A stretch of DNA of 64,000 bases from Obelidium mucronatum. Taxonomy: Eukaryota > Chytridiomycota > Chytridiomycetes > Chytridiales > Chytriomycetaceae. Each line of letters opens with the position of its first letter. The first letter of the stretch is position 1. Shown piece after piece: positions 35,181-45,478 of this stretch. Where the stretch lies: positions 1 through 64,000 of the forward strand of contig JAIVFH010000101.1 of the NCBI GenBank assembly GCA_025765595.1, read 5' to 3'. The notes under the pieces are model-generated. The model saw only the letters and a list, made by a program, of their open reading frames with translations. It ran no database searches and was not told the origin of the DNA. The position numbers were made by a program, and so were the translations under genes.

Positions 35181-38158
35181 CTATTCTTCTTCAGAGTCAG
35201 ACAAGTGTGGAGCATCTTGGCTGCTCCCAATTGATGCCCAAATATACTTCTCTGCATATGGATTCAAATAAACCTGCCCAGATCCTCCTTCTTGTCCGTC
35301 CTGAAAATAAGGAACCATGTGACCTCTCGCCTCAATGGCAGCTGCTGGTATGATAATGAAACCCCCTGCTGTGGTTACTGGTTTCAAAATAAAACAACCA
35401 GTTTCATTTTGGCTTGCAGTAGGTAATTCCTTATACCGCTGTACAAGGGCAAACAGCATATTGCCGTTTCCCTTCACCGGAACAGCAAAAAACCGCAGTG
35501 GCTTCCCAACAAACAATGTTGTCCCTGCAAGGCCCAGTTCCATTGGCGGAGGCTTGACCAATAAGGATCTGTAGATGCAGAAGCTGTTTTGGGATTTTGC
35601 AGTGATCCTGATGAAATCCACAACCTCACGATTGTCCTCGTCATAATCAACAAGTTTTAATGTTTGATATTGCAAAAGCTAAACAAACAAATAAGATAAG
35701 CACTTAATGACATTTGTATTATGCTTACCAATCCATCAGATAGAATACGCGAGGTAAAGTACCGCTTCAGCTTTTGCTCAAATCCTCGATAAGCTGGGAG
35801 ATGAGAGTCCAAATTCCACATATAAAAGCCGGAAACTGCGGAAACTAAAGAAACAACCTTCTCTTTTTGTCGCCCACTTGCTTCATCTGGATTTGCGCCA
35901 AAATCTCCAGCCAACAGTCGCCTAATAGCAAACACCTTGTCCATCCGAGTCACATGTCGAATCATTTGCTCCTCCGAGTTTTTATGATTTGTCCTTGCAT
36001 ATGCTTTTACAACATTGAACTGTTGTGTAGCTTCCATGTGCTCCGTTCCAAAAGAATCAGATCCGCCGAATCTCGTTATCGCCCTCTGAAAGCAGCTCAA
36101 TGTATGCATTTTCGGAAAATTCATGTCCTTCTCCCTTCGAAATACATCAAGCTGACCGTCAAATTCAACAAGCTTTCCCTCCAAAGAATCAAGTGATGCA
36201 CATGTATGAGAAGTATTGGAAACCAGCATTGCAATATCAAGAAACGTACGCAAGCATATTGTCACTTCACGCAGGACAAGATCAACAACACAAGGCAATA
36301 GCTGCATCATAATGCTCTTGAAATCTTTCTTGGTCAGTTGACTCAAAGATGAGACTCCTTTGGAATAATGATTGAAACCTGGGTAGTTGGGAACCAAGGC
36401 AAAACGAGAATCGACTGTGTCTACACCAGCGTCTCCATTGACTTCACGAATTATCTCTTTTGTCACACCCCAGAGATGATAGCCAAATATGCCAATATAA
36501 ATGGCATGCATTGGATCAGGAGTAACTGCTGAATGTATGCAAAACCTTGGTCCCAAGTCATAAAACGCATTCCGAACAAAGGGAACCTGCCCATTTACAG
36601 CAAACGATTGAACCACCTCAGAAAATGACCGTTTTGCCATACAGCGCTGAAAGCTTCTGGTCATTGTCTCAGTGGTTTTCACTCCCCAGAACAGACATGA
36701 CTTGCCACATTCACTCAAGCAATCAGCTGGAACAAGACAGCACGGCATTGGAAAACTCTTGCACAATGGGCTCACAGTGGAGAATAGCGTCTGCTCAGGG
36801 TAATCTCCATTGAAATTAAACAGGCAGGGAAAGAATTTGCGGAGTCGCCCGTCAGGACTGATTAGATCTGCTCCATCCTTTATCCAGTCTTTGATGTCAA
36901 ACATGATAAGCTCCAACGCAGAGTGTGTAACAGCACGTCTGTAGGCAGTCAGAAATGGTGAGTTGACATCGCTCTTTTTCATGGGTGATACAATGGGCAG
37001 ATATGTGACCAAGATACTTGAACGGGAGTTTAGCTTCTTGCGGAGACTCTTTTTGATATTCCCTATTTAGTGCAAAATTGTGAGTTTCAAGTCAAAAAGA
37101 AAATCAGGAGGCGCATACCAAAATCCAGTATTAAGGGGTGAAAAGACTGCTTTCCGATTTTTGTCGCCAAGGCAGCATCAGAAGAAAAGATTACAAGCAA
37201 GGGTGTAGCACCGTTTGGTAATTGGTTTTGCAGCTCCTCGCAGTAGTCTCCAGAGTAAGCTTCATCGTAAAGGCGTTCACCGGCAGAATTGAATTGCTTT
37301 GTAAAGCAATAGGCAAAATTGCTCTGCAGCGAACTGTCTTGCAACCTCAACCGAATAAGGTCCCGCATTGACCGAAGGTATAGAAAACAGGGGCGCCTTT
37401 AATGAGCTTGTGGATGATACTTAGTCGCTAGATTGCTCAAGATTTTTGACAACAGGACGTTGGCCTTCTTGTAGTCCTTGAAAATTTTAGGAATGTTAAA
37501 CATTGGAAGGGTATAATTAAATCTGTTAATTACCACACTCAAGTGATTTGAGCTATCCAATCTTTGATGCAGATCTTTGCCAGTCTTAAAAGTGGGAACA
37601 TGCTCGGGTTGGAGCCGACTGCGATTGAATGAAAGTATTCTAATGTACATGTCAGAATCACCAATCACTAAAGCAATCAAATTTGATATTACCTTGTAAT
37701 AGCTGTTTGGTCCATTGGGTTGTCCAGAATAACATGCTGCATAAAGTCAAGATCAGCACCAGTGAATTGTTGACGTATGTATGTAGCAACAGACAGCTCA
37801 TGATTGGAAACGGAATTGTCGACAGGAACGCCTTCCAAGAAACGTTAGCTGCATAGAAATACAGAAAGGACAACAAACCATATTGCGAATGCAACTCAGG
37901 TATTTCGTCAGGGAATTCATCGAATTCGTTGTCCATGTTGTTATCTTCAATAGCTTGAAGATCAGGGCTTGGGATTTCATTTTCAATGTCTTCATATCCT
38001 TCTTCCAATGTTTCGGTTGTTTCGGTAGTCGTGTCTTGTTCCGCCACAGAAGTTGCAGCCAAGGCTTGGCGCACGGCTTGTGAATGCTTGAATTGAACAT
38101 GGCGTGCAAGATCTGCTTGCTTCTTGAACTGCTTTTGGCAGCCAAATGTATAGCGCAT
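35181..38158 (-). CDS. Plavaka transposase
   Basis: About five exons on the minus strand, from near 38158 to stop 35181. The N-terminus has a partial zinc-finger-like motif (CQKQFKKQADLARHVQFKH) and an acidic spacer. Next come LYDEAYSGDYCEELQNQL, GATPLLVIFSSDAALA and KQSFHPLILDFGNI, the Plavaka block around SDKTQLT..G.K..YP.YL..GNI. Then TPDPMHAIYIGIFGYHLWG (the D-x-x-H site), MNFPKMHTLSCF and RFGGSDSFGTEHMEA, and a C-terminal beta-rich segment GGFIIIPAAAIEARGHMVPYF ending in an acidic tail. These match the fungal Plavaka family closely, and the main exon (35700-37030) is one open frame of about 440 codons. The catalytic acidic residues are presumably in the DPMH and EHMEA segments. It looks potentially functional, unlike the neighbouring gypsy element. 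Confidence 0.75.
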
Positions 38159-38421
38159 TTTAGATCAACTTTGTGTTTCAAATTAATGGTGAAGTATGGG
38201 AATATATACTCTTTTGCTTGTAATTAGTAATGAATTCATAATGAAATGACAAAAAAAGCGGTCATAATTATAAACAAATGAAACAAGCAGCGGCAAGGGT
38301 TGCGTTCTTGGTTTCTAATGCCATTTTTTGGCCGTTGCAGCGGTTGTTAGTGTGAAATGAGGTATTTAATCACATTATAAATCTGTTCTGTTCCGAAACA
38401 CTCCTAAAAAGTTGCTTTGAA

Positions 38422-39860
38422 ATGTTGAAGAACAGATCCACCCTTCCTAAAAGAGTTCTGGCAACGAAGCAAGGTAAAAAGAAGGCTTCTTCAAAGGCAG
38501 CAAGGAGATCAGCTGCCAAATCGTGATAAGTACCTCTCCCTCTTGATCTGTTTTGTAATTAACACTGGATCAAACAATTTAACAGAGGCCTCAACCAGAC
38601 CAATGCAACCAGCAGCAGTTTCGAAAACGCTGAAAATTGTGGCTATGGCCATGGGAGGGAGTCATCCAGCTCCGCTGTCAATCGTGGATCAACCCTTGCA
38701 AATCGTGGGGCCATTGGTATCTAGAATCCCCTGCGCTAATCCCTTGATTTCAATCGTCCAGGCACGTTGCAAGACAATCAGGAGCGAATTCTGCCCGGAA
38801 ATCAAGAGTCCCAGCCACTACCAGGTGATTTAGTGCAGGGGCCAAATCGTTTGCAGACTCCACAGAGCGGTGATCAATTGTGGAACGGTCTAAATAAGCT
38901 GTATGTGATTTATTTGCGTTCTCTAAGTCCTATGATAATCACAATCTCACAGCCAGGTCGACAATCTTCGGCTGATCTTCCAAAAACGAGCACTATCAGA
39001 CGAGTTTTTCGTGCCCCCATTCAATGTTGACGATACAGCGACAGTTACCTGGCTTTGGGAGACACTGGCTTCGGTTCTTGGTTGGACTCCTGCGCGTACA
39101 AGGATTCTTGTCACGAATCTGCCGTTAGAAATGCCTAAAATGGTTCGTTATTAGTCGTTGACACTATTGAACTCTTGCTAATTCTTCCATCAGTACCAAA
39201 CAACAGTGCAATTGTACCGCAGCAACCTGATGTCTGCATTTAAAGACAAGTTCTTGGCGTCAGATCCCTACAATCTTGACAGGGATGAAAGAAAAGCACT
39301 CGAACTAATCACCGACGACGCCTTGTAAGTGTACTAATACATTGACTTGAAGTTTGAGTGGAGAATATTAAACATTGCCAATAGATTCTTGTATCTTGAG
39401 GTGGGCGATTCTCAGCGTCAAGGGCCGCAATTGTTTATGAATGAATCGTTCTTGGCCGCTTCTGTCTTGTTCTTCAAGGTTTCGCATGCAACACGAACAA
39501 TGTCAGTTGCCGGGTTTTTGCAAACCAAATCAATGCATGTGCTTGCTTGCATTGCATGCTGTGTAAGTGCTACTTTCAAATTTTGCTGAAACGTTTCTAA
39601 CTGAGTTTTGATTTGTTATCAAGGTTCGGCACGCAATTGATCTTGTGGCAGTCAAGCGTCGCGATTTCAAATATGCCACAAAATCAGGAAAGACGTACCG
39701 GCAGCTTTTAAATGCATTTAGTTACAACAGAGATGATGACGATATGAAAGAAGAGCGCGAGGTTGTGTTGGAAGGGCGTAACCGATTCTACGCAGCAATG
39801 GCAAGGCGCCTCCTGCCGGACAATGAAAACGAAACTGGTGGAATCAGGATTCGCCGTTAG
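38422..39860 (+). CDS. Second gene of the Plavaka-type element, possibly DUF6532-like
   Basis: Several exons on the plus strand, divergent from the transposase. A basic N-terminus (MLKNRSTLPKRVLATKQGKKK) comes first, then a poorly resolved middle (38600-38900, frames ambiguous). Well-formed exons follow: VDNLRLIFQKRALSDEFFVP, WLWETLASVLGWTPARTRIL, YRSNLMSAFKDKFLASD and LFMNESFLAASVLFFKVSHA. The end is HAIDLVAVKRRDFKYATKSG to IRIRR. The helical block NESF-x-A-x-x-x-FF...MHVLACIACCVRHAIDL...F-x-x-A-x-x-SGKTYRQLLNAF recalls the DUF6532-type proteins amplified in fungi, but this is pattern memory, not proof. Its place inside the element's bounds suggests an element-encoded accessory factor or captured cargo. 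Confidence 0.45.
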
Positions 39861-40195
39861 ATTGAAATTCTTTACAATACAGGTCAATAAAGAAAGGATA
39901 TCTCCCTGCTTACAAATAATTTGAATGCCTTAAAATTCACTTCAAATCAATACAAAACGCATACTGAATGCCCCATATGCAATCCAAATCCCAAGAATCC
40001 CTCAGAATACATTTTGAGTATTTGAAATTCTTGCAATTCACTTCTCAAATATTGGGGGGATTTTTATGCATATTTATGCAACAGCGACATTTGAAATGGC
40101 TTTCAAACGTGGGGGGGTTGCACCGGCAACATATACGGCATTCAAATCCATTTCAATCCATTTAATTTTATTTGTATACGTGTTTTTGCATATCC

Positions 40196-40209
40196 CCAGT
40201 TTCCAGATG
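40196..40209 (-). repeat. Right arm of 14-bp inverted repeat
   Basis: CCAGTTTCCAGATG, exact reverse complement of 34871-34884. An ATATGCA word (TGCATAT on plus, 40188-40194) lies just inside. Confidence 0.6.
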
Positions 40210-40613
40210 CACCAGCTGTCACTGCGTGTTGCTGAGCACTTCGGATCCCTTCTCACACAATTGGACAGATATTTTGATGGCAAGGAACCTGGCTGTCTTT
40301 GCAATTGTTGTTCAAGTATTGCCAAGTATTCAATGCCACTCCTTTCCATGCAGCAATCTTCTACGGCCTTTCAAACAATGAATAAGCCGCTGTGTCATAC
40401 TTGCAGGAGTTGTACAATTTCTCTGTGATGGATTAGATTGTCAGCTCCTCATTTATTCCTTTTTTTCTGCATAAATTTTCAACTGAACAGGGCCTTATTT
40501 TTCTTCAATTTAACTGCAGGGAATGAACCTGCAGACCATTTCATAACTTCAATTCAGTGTTTATTTTTAAAAACATCTCGTTGCACTCATAGTAACTTTC
40601 TTAATTCTCCCTC
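40210..40613. other. Short intergenic stretch downstream of the transposon
   Basis: No supported gene here. It lies between the candidate right end of the transposon and the 3' end of the first chitinase. Small frames on both strands have no recognisable content. Confidence 0.35.
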
Positions 40614-42736
40614 TTAACAGCCAACGTACCAAATGATCCATGAGCTTCCCAAACAGTAGTACATGGTACCAGCAGAGCATTGAGAAAGACCTCCGGTACA
40701 TGGCTGGCCGACAACTGGACCTCCAGAACCTCCAGTTGCGGTGGTAGTGGCTGCCTTTGTAGTGGTAGTGGTGGTGGTGCTTGTCACTGGCTTGGTAGTA
40801 GTAGTGGTAGTGGTAGTTGTCTTGGTAGTGGTAGTGGCACTTCCGTTTCCGCCACATGGGGCGACACTCTTCCAAGCACCAGAGACACCTGGAATATCAG
40901 TTGATCCAGCCCACCAGTTGGCAACATAGTTGACGCTGTTGTAAGACACTTGAGCTCCACCGTTGTATGTGGTGCTGCTGCTCCATGCGGCATAGCAATC
41001 ACCAGCAGCTGTGGTGGTAGCTGGCTTAGTAGTAGTAGTGATAGTGGTGGTCGTAGCGGTGGTTCCGGCAGATGTGGCGGTCTTGGTTGTGGCGGATCCA
41101 GCAGCAGTGGAAGTAGTAGCACCTCCTCCGCCGATTGGTGGAATAACTCCACTGCATCTAGCAGCGCCTGGCAAGATCTTAGCACAGATCTGTTGAGCAG
41201 CAGTAGTAGCGTCCACGTTGTCTGGCTGACCAGTTGGTCCAGTTGGTGCACTGTTCTTTGGTTTGTAGAGTTCCCAGAAGAATCCTCCGATAGTAGAAGT
41301 GGATGAAACGCCGGACAAGATTCCAGTCAAAGCAGATTGAGTCAATGGGATTTGGTTTGTTGGGTCATTAGTTGGGTCTGGGTAAGCAGCTTGTCCGATT
41401 TCGTAACCAACACGAGCTGGGATGTTGTCGGCAGCGTAAGTGTTCATGTAGAACTTGACCTGACCAACCAAGTCACAGTCAGCGGTGGATCCACTTGGGC
41501 ATTCAAAGAAGTTGTTGTTCTTGGACAAGTCGTAAGTCATGACGTTGATACCACCAGCGTTGGCTCCAGTAGACATAAACTTGATGACATCTGGGTACCA
41601 CAAGTTTGTGTAGTGCCAGAGACCCTTGAGGTTACCTCCCCACCAGTTGGTAGACCAGGCTCCAGCAGCTCCGGCAGCAGTAGAAAGCTTGCAGACTGGG
41701 TAGATGGCCTTGATGCTGTTGATCATATCAAGAGTCATGGCAGCGTACTTGTACACAGTTTGGTCGAGCTTGAATGGACCCATACCGGTTCCGCTACGGA
41801 AAGTGTCGGCTAGAGTTGTAAAGTATGAGTGAAACGCGAAAACAAGAAACAATAAAACACCATACCGTGCCACATTTCTTCGTAATCCAAGTCAATACCA
41901 TCAAGACCCAAATCCTTGGCAAGGTAAACAAAGTCCTGGTATGGATCTCTGTTGACAGTCTTCCAGTAGTTGCTTCCTGGAACGGTGGTAACAGTCTTTC
42001 CGTCAATTGGGTCAGTGTACTGAGCACCACCAATAATCTGTGGATTCCACTTGACAGCTTCACCCTTGGCTCCAGCAAGAATAGTGGCTTGGGCAGCCTT
42101 CCATGATGGAGTGGAGTCTGGCTCTGGGAAGACAATGAAATCGTTGAGGGTGGTTCCCTCAGATTCGGGCTCGCAGACGTAACACCACATGTTGGCAGCG
42201 GTACAGCCAGCGGCGGATCCACCTCCGTACTTGGTAATCTTCCAGTAGTTTGGTCCAGTTCCAAAGTAAGCAATAGAGTATTTCTGAGCCACAAATGCAA
42301 CAACGCATTAGCAAAACGATTTATATGGCAATACAAAAAGAAATCCACTCACAGCGTAAAAGTATGGGTAACAGTTGTAGTTCCATCCTCCCATGGACAA
42401 GAAGACTTCGACACCTCCGGCTTGAAGCTTGGCAACAGCAGCCTTCACGGCAGCGAATCCGTGGTCGCCAGTGCTAGAGTATCCGATGTCAGCGTACTCA
42501 AGAGTGTTGGAACCTGGCACGTAGACCATGGTCGGCGCAACAAAGGACAAGTAGATACGGTTGACTGGAATAGTCGCAGCGTTGTCAGCAAGGGCGGCAA
42601 GCTTGGCTGGACCGGTAGTTGGGTTCAGCAACAAGTAACCTCCTGCAACCTTGTCTCCAACAGCTGGAGTGGCAAGAGCGGTGACGCTCGAGATGGCGGC
42701 AGAGACAGCAACAACGAGGGCAAGTGGGTTGATCAT
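40614..42736 (-). CDS. Secreted GH18 chitinase with chitin-binding modules
   Basis: Three exons (42353-42736, 41866-42283, 40614-41809) join in frame to 665 residues. A signal peptide (about residues 1-21) precedes the GH18 TIM barrel with GGVEVFLSMGGW and the catalytic box DGIDLDYEE, where the last E of D-x-D-x-E is the proton donor. It ends near FFWELYKP. A Thr/Ala-rich linker follows, then a CBM5/12 module (CYAAWSSSTTYNGGAQVSY...NYVANWWAG) and a second pure-Thr linker. A final Cys-rich module (PCTGGLSQCSAGTMYYC) resembles a CBM19-type chitin-binding unit. The enzyme would hydrolyse chitin outside the cell or in its own wall. It is tandem with a shorter paralogue at 43789. The frame is clean and the exon sum is divisible by three. 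Confidence 0.9.
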
Positions 42737-42792
42737 AGAGGGAGAAACAGTAGCTGGTAGATGAAAGGAAGAGAAGGGAGCCGGCTCATCGT

Positions 42793-42800
42793 TTTTATAG
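42793..42800 (-). promoter_or_regulatory. TATA box of chitinase 1
   Basis: CTATAAAA on the minus strand lies 57-64 nt upstream of the ATG at 42736, a typical distance for an inducible fungal promoter. The call rests on sequence and position only. Confidence 0.45.
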
Positions 42801-42877
42801 CGAATTCAGACACCCGCAAAGTCATCAGACTATCCACGCGATTGTTCAGCTGTTTCGAAGTCACCTGACGTGTAAAA

Positions 42878-43354
42878 GTGTCTGCCTGCCGCCCATCCAC
42901 CGATACCGATTGTCTTTCATTTAACTATCTGTTTCTCAAATCATCTCTTGAATATGTGCTGGTATCCGTAGCAGACATGATATGTCCTTTGTATCGCTAT
43001 CAGAACGTAAACACAAGCCCTTGCCAAGCCATGGACTTTTTCGATGGCGAAAAATTCTGGAAAAATTCTATTCATCGACAGTTTGATAACGTGACGAGAT
43101 GTACTTCCTGGGTTGGTGATCCGCTTGCAGTCTGGAAAGCCGGTGTCATGACAAGTGTATTCAAGGGTATTACTATCCACCCCAAGTCTGTACTTTGGAT
43201 GTCTAATAATTTTTGTCACTATAACGAAAAGACGGGTACACTCTGCACTGCAGAGACAACCACTTTTAACGCGGCTGCTGAGATGTTACAAGCTTTGAGA
43301 ATGGCTCGACTTCCAGCGGAGTTTAGGCGAAAGCCTATCGCTTTATGCGTCTAA
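42878..43354 (+). CDS. Unrecognised 158-codon open frame between the chitinases
   Basis: An ATG-to-stop frame of 158 residues lies in the spacer between the two chitinase genes, on the opposite strand. It is Cys/Trp-containing and mostly soluble (FFDGEKFWKNSIHRQF, VWKAGVMTSVFKGITIHPKS). No family is recognised. It is not a shadow of another gene, and the length is unusual for a chance frame, but codon evidence is weak. It could be the surviving exon of a degraded gene. Confidence 0.3.
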   Translation: MSACRPSTDTDCLSFNYLFLKSSLEYVLVSVADMICPLYRYQNVNTSPCQAMDFFDGEKFWKNSIHRQFDNVTRCTSWVGDPLAVWKAGVMTSVFKGITIHPKSVLWMSNNFCHYNEKTGTLCTAETTTFNAAAEMLQALRMARLPAEFRRKPIALCV

Positions 43355-43788
43355 GCCGGCCCTTTCTTTTTGCTGTCATTCTGAAAGTCAAGAAAGCTCA
43401 AAGTATCGCCTCAAAGTGATTGTATGGCGAGGATCGACTTGTGATTGATGGACATCGGTCTCAGTGCCAGGAGCGTATCAACCATTTACTTCGGCACAAG
43501 GACCATATCTGTTGTTTACTTCGCTTATAACTGGAACTCGGGTCTCTTCCAATATTTCTTTTCTGGCAGATATTTAGTTTACTTTCATGGGATCAAAAAG
43601 CGGCGTATGCTAACCGTCCCTCGCCATTCGCCATAGAAAACTCAGAAAGTGGTATGCTTAAGCTCGTTCTGTTTTACGCAAACGATTGATTTCAAAATGG
43701 ACAGAACTGAAGGTTACAATGCAAAACTTTGTATTTATTATTTTTTTTCCAGGTGAAATGCCAGAAATGCTGAGAAAGGAATCGATCT

Positions 43789-45424
43789 TTATGCTTTTGG
43801 TTGGGGGATAACTCCAGAGCATCGTTTGTCGGCACCAAGGACCTTTTTGCAAACCTTTTGAGCAACCGTGTTGGCATCAATGTTACTTTTTTGCTGAGAT
43901 TCCGTCTGAGGACTGGTCTTTGGCTTGTAGAGTTCCCAGAAGAATCCACCGTTGGTGGACGAAGTCTTGACATCAGATAAAATTCCATCCAACCCGGCTT
44001 GAGTCAATGGAATTTGGTTTTCTGGATCGTTGGTTGGGTCTGGGTAAGCTGGTTGACCGATTTCGTAACCAACACGAGCATTGATACCGGCTTTGGCATA
44101 TGTGTCCATGTAGAATTTGACTTGGCCAGCCAAGTCACAGTCAGCGGTGGATCCACTTGGGCATTCGAAGAAGTTGTTGTTCTTGGACAAGTCGTAGGTC
44201 ATAACGTTGATACCACCAGCGTTGGCTCCAGTAGACATAAACTTGATGGCATCTGGGTACCACAAGTTGGCATAGTACCAGACACCCTTGAGGTTTCCTC
44301 CCCACCACTTGGTTTCCCAAGCTCCGGCGGCACCAGCAGCTGTTCCGAGCTTACAAGTTGGATAAATCTTCTTGATGTTGTTCATGACGTCGTAGACAAT
44401 TGCAGTGTACTTGTAGACAGTTTGGTCAAGCTTGAATGGACCCATACCAGTTCCGCTACGGAAAGCATCAGCTGGAAAAGATATTGTTTAGTCAGCCATG
44501 AGGTAGGTCGTAGAAAAACTAAAAACGAAACTCACCATGCCACATTTCTTCGTAATCGATGTCAATACCGTCCAAACCCAAGTCCTTGGCAAGAGAAACA
44601 AAGTCCTTGTATGGGTTTCTCTTCTTCCTTTTCCACAAGCTGCTGCCTGGAACCTTCACGGCAACTCCGTCCTTGTCCTTCACAGTCGCACCACCAACAA
44701 ACTCTGGGTGCCACTTGACAGGCTCGCCTTTCGCGCCGGCTTCAATCATCTTCTGGGCCGCTTTCCAGGTAGCATGGCCAGCAGGCTCTGGGAAGATGGT
44801 GAAGTCCTTGAGGGTTGTGCCTTCGGATTCTGGTTCGCAAACGTAACACCACATGTTGGATGCATTGCACCCAGAAGCGGAGCCTCCACCGTACTTGGTG
44901 ATCTTCCAGTAATTTGGTCCTTTACCAAAGTGAGCAATGGAGTATTTCTATCAAAAACAAAAAATTGAGTCAGTTTCAACAATTCAAAATTTAACTGAAT
45001 TTTTTTTCTGAAACATGCAAGACAATGTGAAACTTACCATGTAAAAGTGAGGGAAGCAGTTGTAATTCCAACCACCCATGGACAAGAATACTTCCACACC
45101 CCCGGCTTGGAGCTTGGCAACAGCGGCCTTGACAGCAGCAAATCCGTGATCGCCTGTGCTTGAATATCCAATGTCCGCATATTTGAGAGTTTTGGAGTTT
45201 GGAACGTAGATCATGGTTGGAGACACGAATGACAAGAACACACGGTTGACTGGAATATTCGCTGCATTGTCAGCTAAAGCCTCGAGTTTTGCTGGACCCG
45301 TCTTTGGGTTGAGCAAAAGGTATCCTCCCACGACTTTGTCATCGTTGATTGGCGGGTTGGCCAGAGCGGTGACACTGGAAATGGCACTTGTGATAGCAAG
45401 GAGGAAGAAGAGAGGATTGATCAT
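43789..45424 (-). CDS. Secreted GH18 chitinase without binding module
   Basis: Three exons (45038-45424, 44536-44947, 43789-44471) give 493 residues. The gene structure is identical to the chitinase at 40614, with introns at the same codons (after HFYM/YFYA and inside the His-Ala codon after EEMWH). It has a signal peptide, GGVEVFLSMGGWNYN and the catalytic box DGIDIDYEE. The protein stops shortly after FFWELYKPK with a short Lys/Ser tail and CSGVIPQPKA, so the Thr-rich linker and both chitin-binding modules of its neighbour are absent. Very high identity across the barrel shows a recent tandem duplication followed by loss or gain of the C-terminal modules. A soluble, non-anchored chitinase is the likely product. 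Confidence 0.9.
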
Positions 45425-45470
45425 GGTTTTTTGGTCTTTTGATCAGTGCAGAAAAGGATATTTTGCTGGT

Positions 45471-45478
45471 ATTATATA
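45471..45478 (-). promoter_or_regulatory. TATA box of chitinase 2
   Basis: TATATAAT on the minus strand, 47-54 nt upstream of the ATG at 45424. The position is comparable to the TATA element of the paralogous chitinase. Confidence 0.45.

Larger units (their letters stand above)
34871..40209. mobile_element. Plavaka-type (CACTA-related) DNA transposon, candidate bounds
   Basis: The element is defined by a Plavaka-type transposase (35181-38158, minus) and a divergent second gene (38422-39860, plus). Both are enclosed by a perfect 14-bp inverted pair: CATCTGGAAACTGG at 34871-34884 and CCAGTTTCCAGATG at 40196-40209. AT-rich subterminal zones at 34885-35170 and 39890-40190 are full of ATTCAAAT/ATTTGAA and ATGCAT-like words. 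Such subterminal repeats are known transposase-binding regions in CACTA-class elements. I did not find a target-site duplication, and the 14-bp pair may be subterminal rather than the true ends. Confidence 0.55.

Noticed and set aside
40740..41110. Trinucleotide microsatellite with long Val/Ser frames on the plus strand
   Set aside because: It is the DNA of the Thr-rich linkers of the chitinase on the minus strand.
43999..44718. Long plus-strand open frame of 239 codons
   Set aside because: It is antisense to the second chitinase. The minus strand has the GH18 motifs and clean introns, and the plus frame is only a codon-bias shadow. The same holds for 41337-41813.
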